From NCBI GenBank assembly GCA_003696125.1, contig RFHZ01000024.1, forward strand, positions 1-8,029: a stretch of 8,029 nucleotides of DNA. The letters run 5' to 3'. Below the pieces are notes generated by a model. That model was not told where the DNA came from. It saw only the letters and a program-made list of their open reading frames with translations, and did not search any database. This document shows, in pieces, positions 6,550 to 8,029 of the stretch. The position numbers and the translations under genes are program-made. The stretch is from Nitrospinota bacterium. GTDB lineage: Bacteria; Tectomicrobia; Entotheonellia; J063. The first letter of the stretch is position 1; each line of letters starts with the position of its first letter.

Positions 6550-8029
6550 CTAAAACTTGTAAATATAGATGGAATACCCGATCTTCCTGACCGGTGTATA
6601 CTTCTCCAGCCAGTCATAGCGCAAGACAACATTCCCGGGAAAGAGGTGAAACAGGTCCTTCCGTTGCAGTATATGGGCACTGATGGCGTAATAGACCCCC
6701 TTCTGGGGTCGCAAGAGATCTACGGGAGAAACCGGCTCATACGGGATACCGTAAACATCAGGGGTTATGCTACCAAAATAATCCACCTTGAGGCGATCGA
6801 TCCCCTCCTCTTCCACAAACCGCTTCAGCCCGATCAGGTCCTGTCCCCAATCGATGTTGGAATCGTCCAGATAGAAGATCCCCCGTTCTGGTCCCCCGGT
6901 CAGCTCGTTAAAGTAGGAGAGGTAGTGGGGATAGATCTGGAGGGAGGCAAAGATCTGCCAGGCACAGAGGATCACGATACCCCCACAGACCCACCTCCGC
7001 TTCCACTCCACCTGGACCAGGCTGCTGCACAGGACAAAGAGGAAAGGATAGAGCGGGAGGATGCGGCGCAGTCCCATATTCTTGGCATCAAGGGTGGAGA
7101 CGATGAACATGGTCAGGATAGGCAGCAGGAGAAAATAGAAGTCCAGAGAAGGCTTCTGCCGGTGGAGGAGGACGAGGCTGAGGAGGAAGAGGAGAAGAAG
7201 GGGGAGGGGGGTCTTCAGGACAAAGGCCACCAGATAGTAGTACCACCAGCCGTCACGGGAATAGTTCCCCAGCAGGAAGAATTCATAGGTACTGCTGTGT
7301 CCCTGGTAGATGGAATGTAACCCCTTCTGATAGAGCCAGAGTCCAGGGGCAGGACCATAGGTCAACCTGAGCACTCCCAGCGCAATGGCGAAGATCCCGA
7401 GCGTGGCCAGGAAAGGATGGAGCCAGGATTGGGCCAGCCATCCTGCTTTCTCTTCCCGCTCAACCCTCTCCTCCCAGGCTACCCGGAAGAGGAGGAAGGG
7501 GATCAGCGGGGTCAGAATCAGGGCGGTAAACTTGGAAGCCAGGGCTAACCCGAAGCTCACCCCTGCGACGAGGAGTCGTCCCATCGATGGAACCCGGGTA
7601 TAGCGCCAGAGGGTGTACATGGTCAAAAGCATGAAGGCACTCACCCCGAAGTCGGTAGTCACCAGGCGGCTATGGGCAAGGATGTTCGGCTCAAAGCTGT
7701 ACAGGACCACGGCCATCAGTCCCCCCCCATCTCCGTAGAGACTCTGCGCCCACCGGAAGAGGCAGTAGCCCAGGAGGGTGGCGAGCAGGACGAGAGGAAG
7801 CCGGCTCCAGAAGAGGAGGCGGTGAATATCTCCCCTGTTTACCCGGAAGAACTGGCGTCCCAGCTCCCATGCATTCCCCTTCTGCCAGCCCGGGTGTTCC
7901 AGGGGGAGGGACGGGTTGAGCCAGAGGAGGGGGAGGGCGGCAAGGATGCGTAACAGGGGAGGATGATCGATCCCCAGGCGAAAATCTCCGGTCTGGAGAT
8001 AGGTGTAACCGGAGATCAGGTGATAGGTC
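6550..8029 (-). CDS. GT39/PMT-like polyprenyl-phosphate-sugar glycosyltransferase, N-terminus outside the window
   Basis: The frame stays open from the TAG at 6550-6552 to the window edge, giving 492 visible residues. An internal Met at 7716 is not the start, because family motifs lie upstream of it. Numbering from the first visible residue: HLISGYTYLQTGDFRL (3-18) and DHPPLLR (21-27), the usual first-loop motif of these enzymes; EPNILAHSRLVTTD (113-126); SKFTAL (165-170); RRILPLYPF (321-329); YPHYLSYFNEL (366-376); DDSNIDWGQDL (388-398); and VDYFG (415-419). Several hydrophobic segments lie between about 76 and 360. The C-terminal part after about 365 is soluble. Such proteins are predicted to transfer sugars from polyprenyl-phosphate carriers outside the membrane; donor and acceptor are unknown. 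The missing part is probably the first membrane segment and the acidic pair before the visible loop. It is the most upstream gene in the window, 125 nt before the next one. Confidence 0.95.
   Translation of the reverse strand, partial: TYHLISGYTYLQTGDFRLGIDHPPLLRILAALPLLWLNPSLPLEHPGWQKGNAWELGRQFFRVNRGDIHRLLFWSRLPLVLLATLLGYCLFRWAQSLYGDGGGLMAVVLYSFEPNILAHSRLVTTDFGVSAFMLLTMYTLWRYTRVPSMGRLLVAGVSFGLALASKFTALILTPLIPFLLFRVAWEERVEREEKAGWLAQSWLHPFLATLGIFAIALGVLRLTYGPAPGLWLYQKGLHSIYQGHSSTYEFFLLGNYSRDGWWYYYLVAFVLKTPLPLLLLFLLSLVLLHRQKPSLDFYFLLLPILTMFIVSTLDAKNMGLRRILPLYPFLFVLCSSLVQVEWKRRWVCGGIVILCAWQIFASLQIYPHYLSYFNELTGGPERGIFYLDDSNIDWGQDLIGLKRFVEEEGIDRLKVDYFGSITPDVYGIPYEPVSPVDLLRPQKGVYYAISAHILQRKDLFHLFPGNVVLRYDWLEKYTPVRKIGYSIYIYKF
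7721..7728 (-). repeat. G8 homopolymer within the GT39/PMT-like gene
   Basis: Eight consecutive G on the coding strand (eight C on the plus strand), encoding the Gly-Gly-Gly at residues 101-103 of the visible protein. Family motifs are in the same frame on both sides, so the gene is intact at this length. An in-frame ATG follows at 7716. Homopolymers of this kind can slip during replication. A run of eight is not exceptional in an 8-kb GC-rich window, so function is only a possibility. Confidence 0.6.

Noticed and set aside
6646-7320. Open frame on the plus strand (224 codons) with Glu-rich stretches
   Set aside because: The acidic runs are the complement of CTC/CTT Leu codons in membrane helices of the real gene. 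It has no family features of its own.
7714-7716. ATG at 7716 as the start of the rightmost gene
   Set aside because: The frame is open for a further 104 codons to the window edge, and these encode the characteristic GDFRL and DHPPL motifs of the family.

Overview
The window is a compact bacterial block of cell-envelope genes, all on the minus strand, so the direction of transcription runs from high to low coordinates. The sequence is moderately GC-rich, Shine-Dalgarno sites of the AAGGA/GGAGG type precede several genes, and gene spacing is tight. These features fit a bacterium with a conventional 16S anti-SD, but nothing here places it in a phylum with confidence.

Layout in order of transcription: (1) a polytopic glycosyltransferase of the GT39/PMT-like family, 8029 to 6550, whose N-terminus lies outside the window; (2) after a 125-nt gap, a 674-residue membrane protein with a GT-C-like N-terminal half, a soluble domain and C-terminal TPR repeats, 6424 to 4400; (3) after a single base, a 567-residue GT39-family membrane protein that also ends in TPR repeats, 4398 to 2695; (4) overlapping by 4 nt (ATGA), an 855-residue YfhO-family membrane protein, 2698 to 131; (5) 35 nt further on, the first 31 codons of another gene behind a good ribosome-binding site, 95 to 1. 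No convincing terminator or promoter separates these genes. Genes 2 to 4 are almost certainly one translationally coupled unit, and genes 1 and 5 may belong to it.

All four large proteins resemble GT-C type enzymes. Members of that class use lipid-linked (polyprenyl-phosphate) sugars and transfer them on the outer face of the cytoplasmic membrane. The three proteins whose N-terminus is visible each have an Asp shortly after the first membrane segment, where GT-C enzymes carry a catalytic or metal-binding acidic residue. The likely job is building or decorating a surface glycan, glycolipid or glycoprotein. Donor and acceptor cannot be read from the sequence, and no soluble nucleotide-sugar transferase, flippase or polymerase is seen.

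The less ordinary features are a GC-rich nested palindrome with a PAG-rich, 11-residue-periodic segment inside the YfhO gene, a run of eight G in the first glycosyltransferase, a stem-loop ahead of a start codon that lacks an obvious SD, and TPR domains fused to two adjacent GT-C-like proteins. There is no CRISPR array, tRNA, rRNA, insertion sequence or defence gene, and no gene-free stretch longer than about 125 nt.
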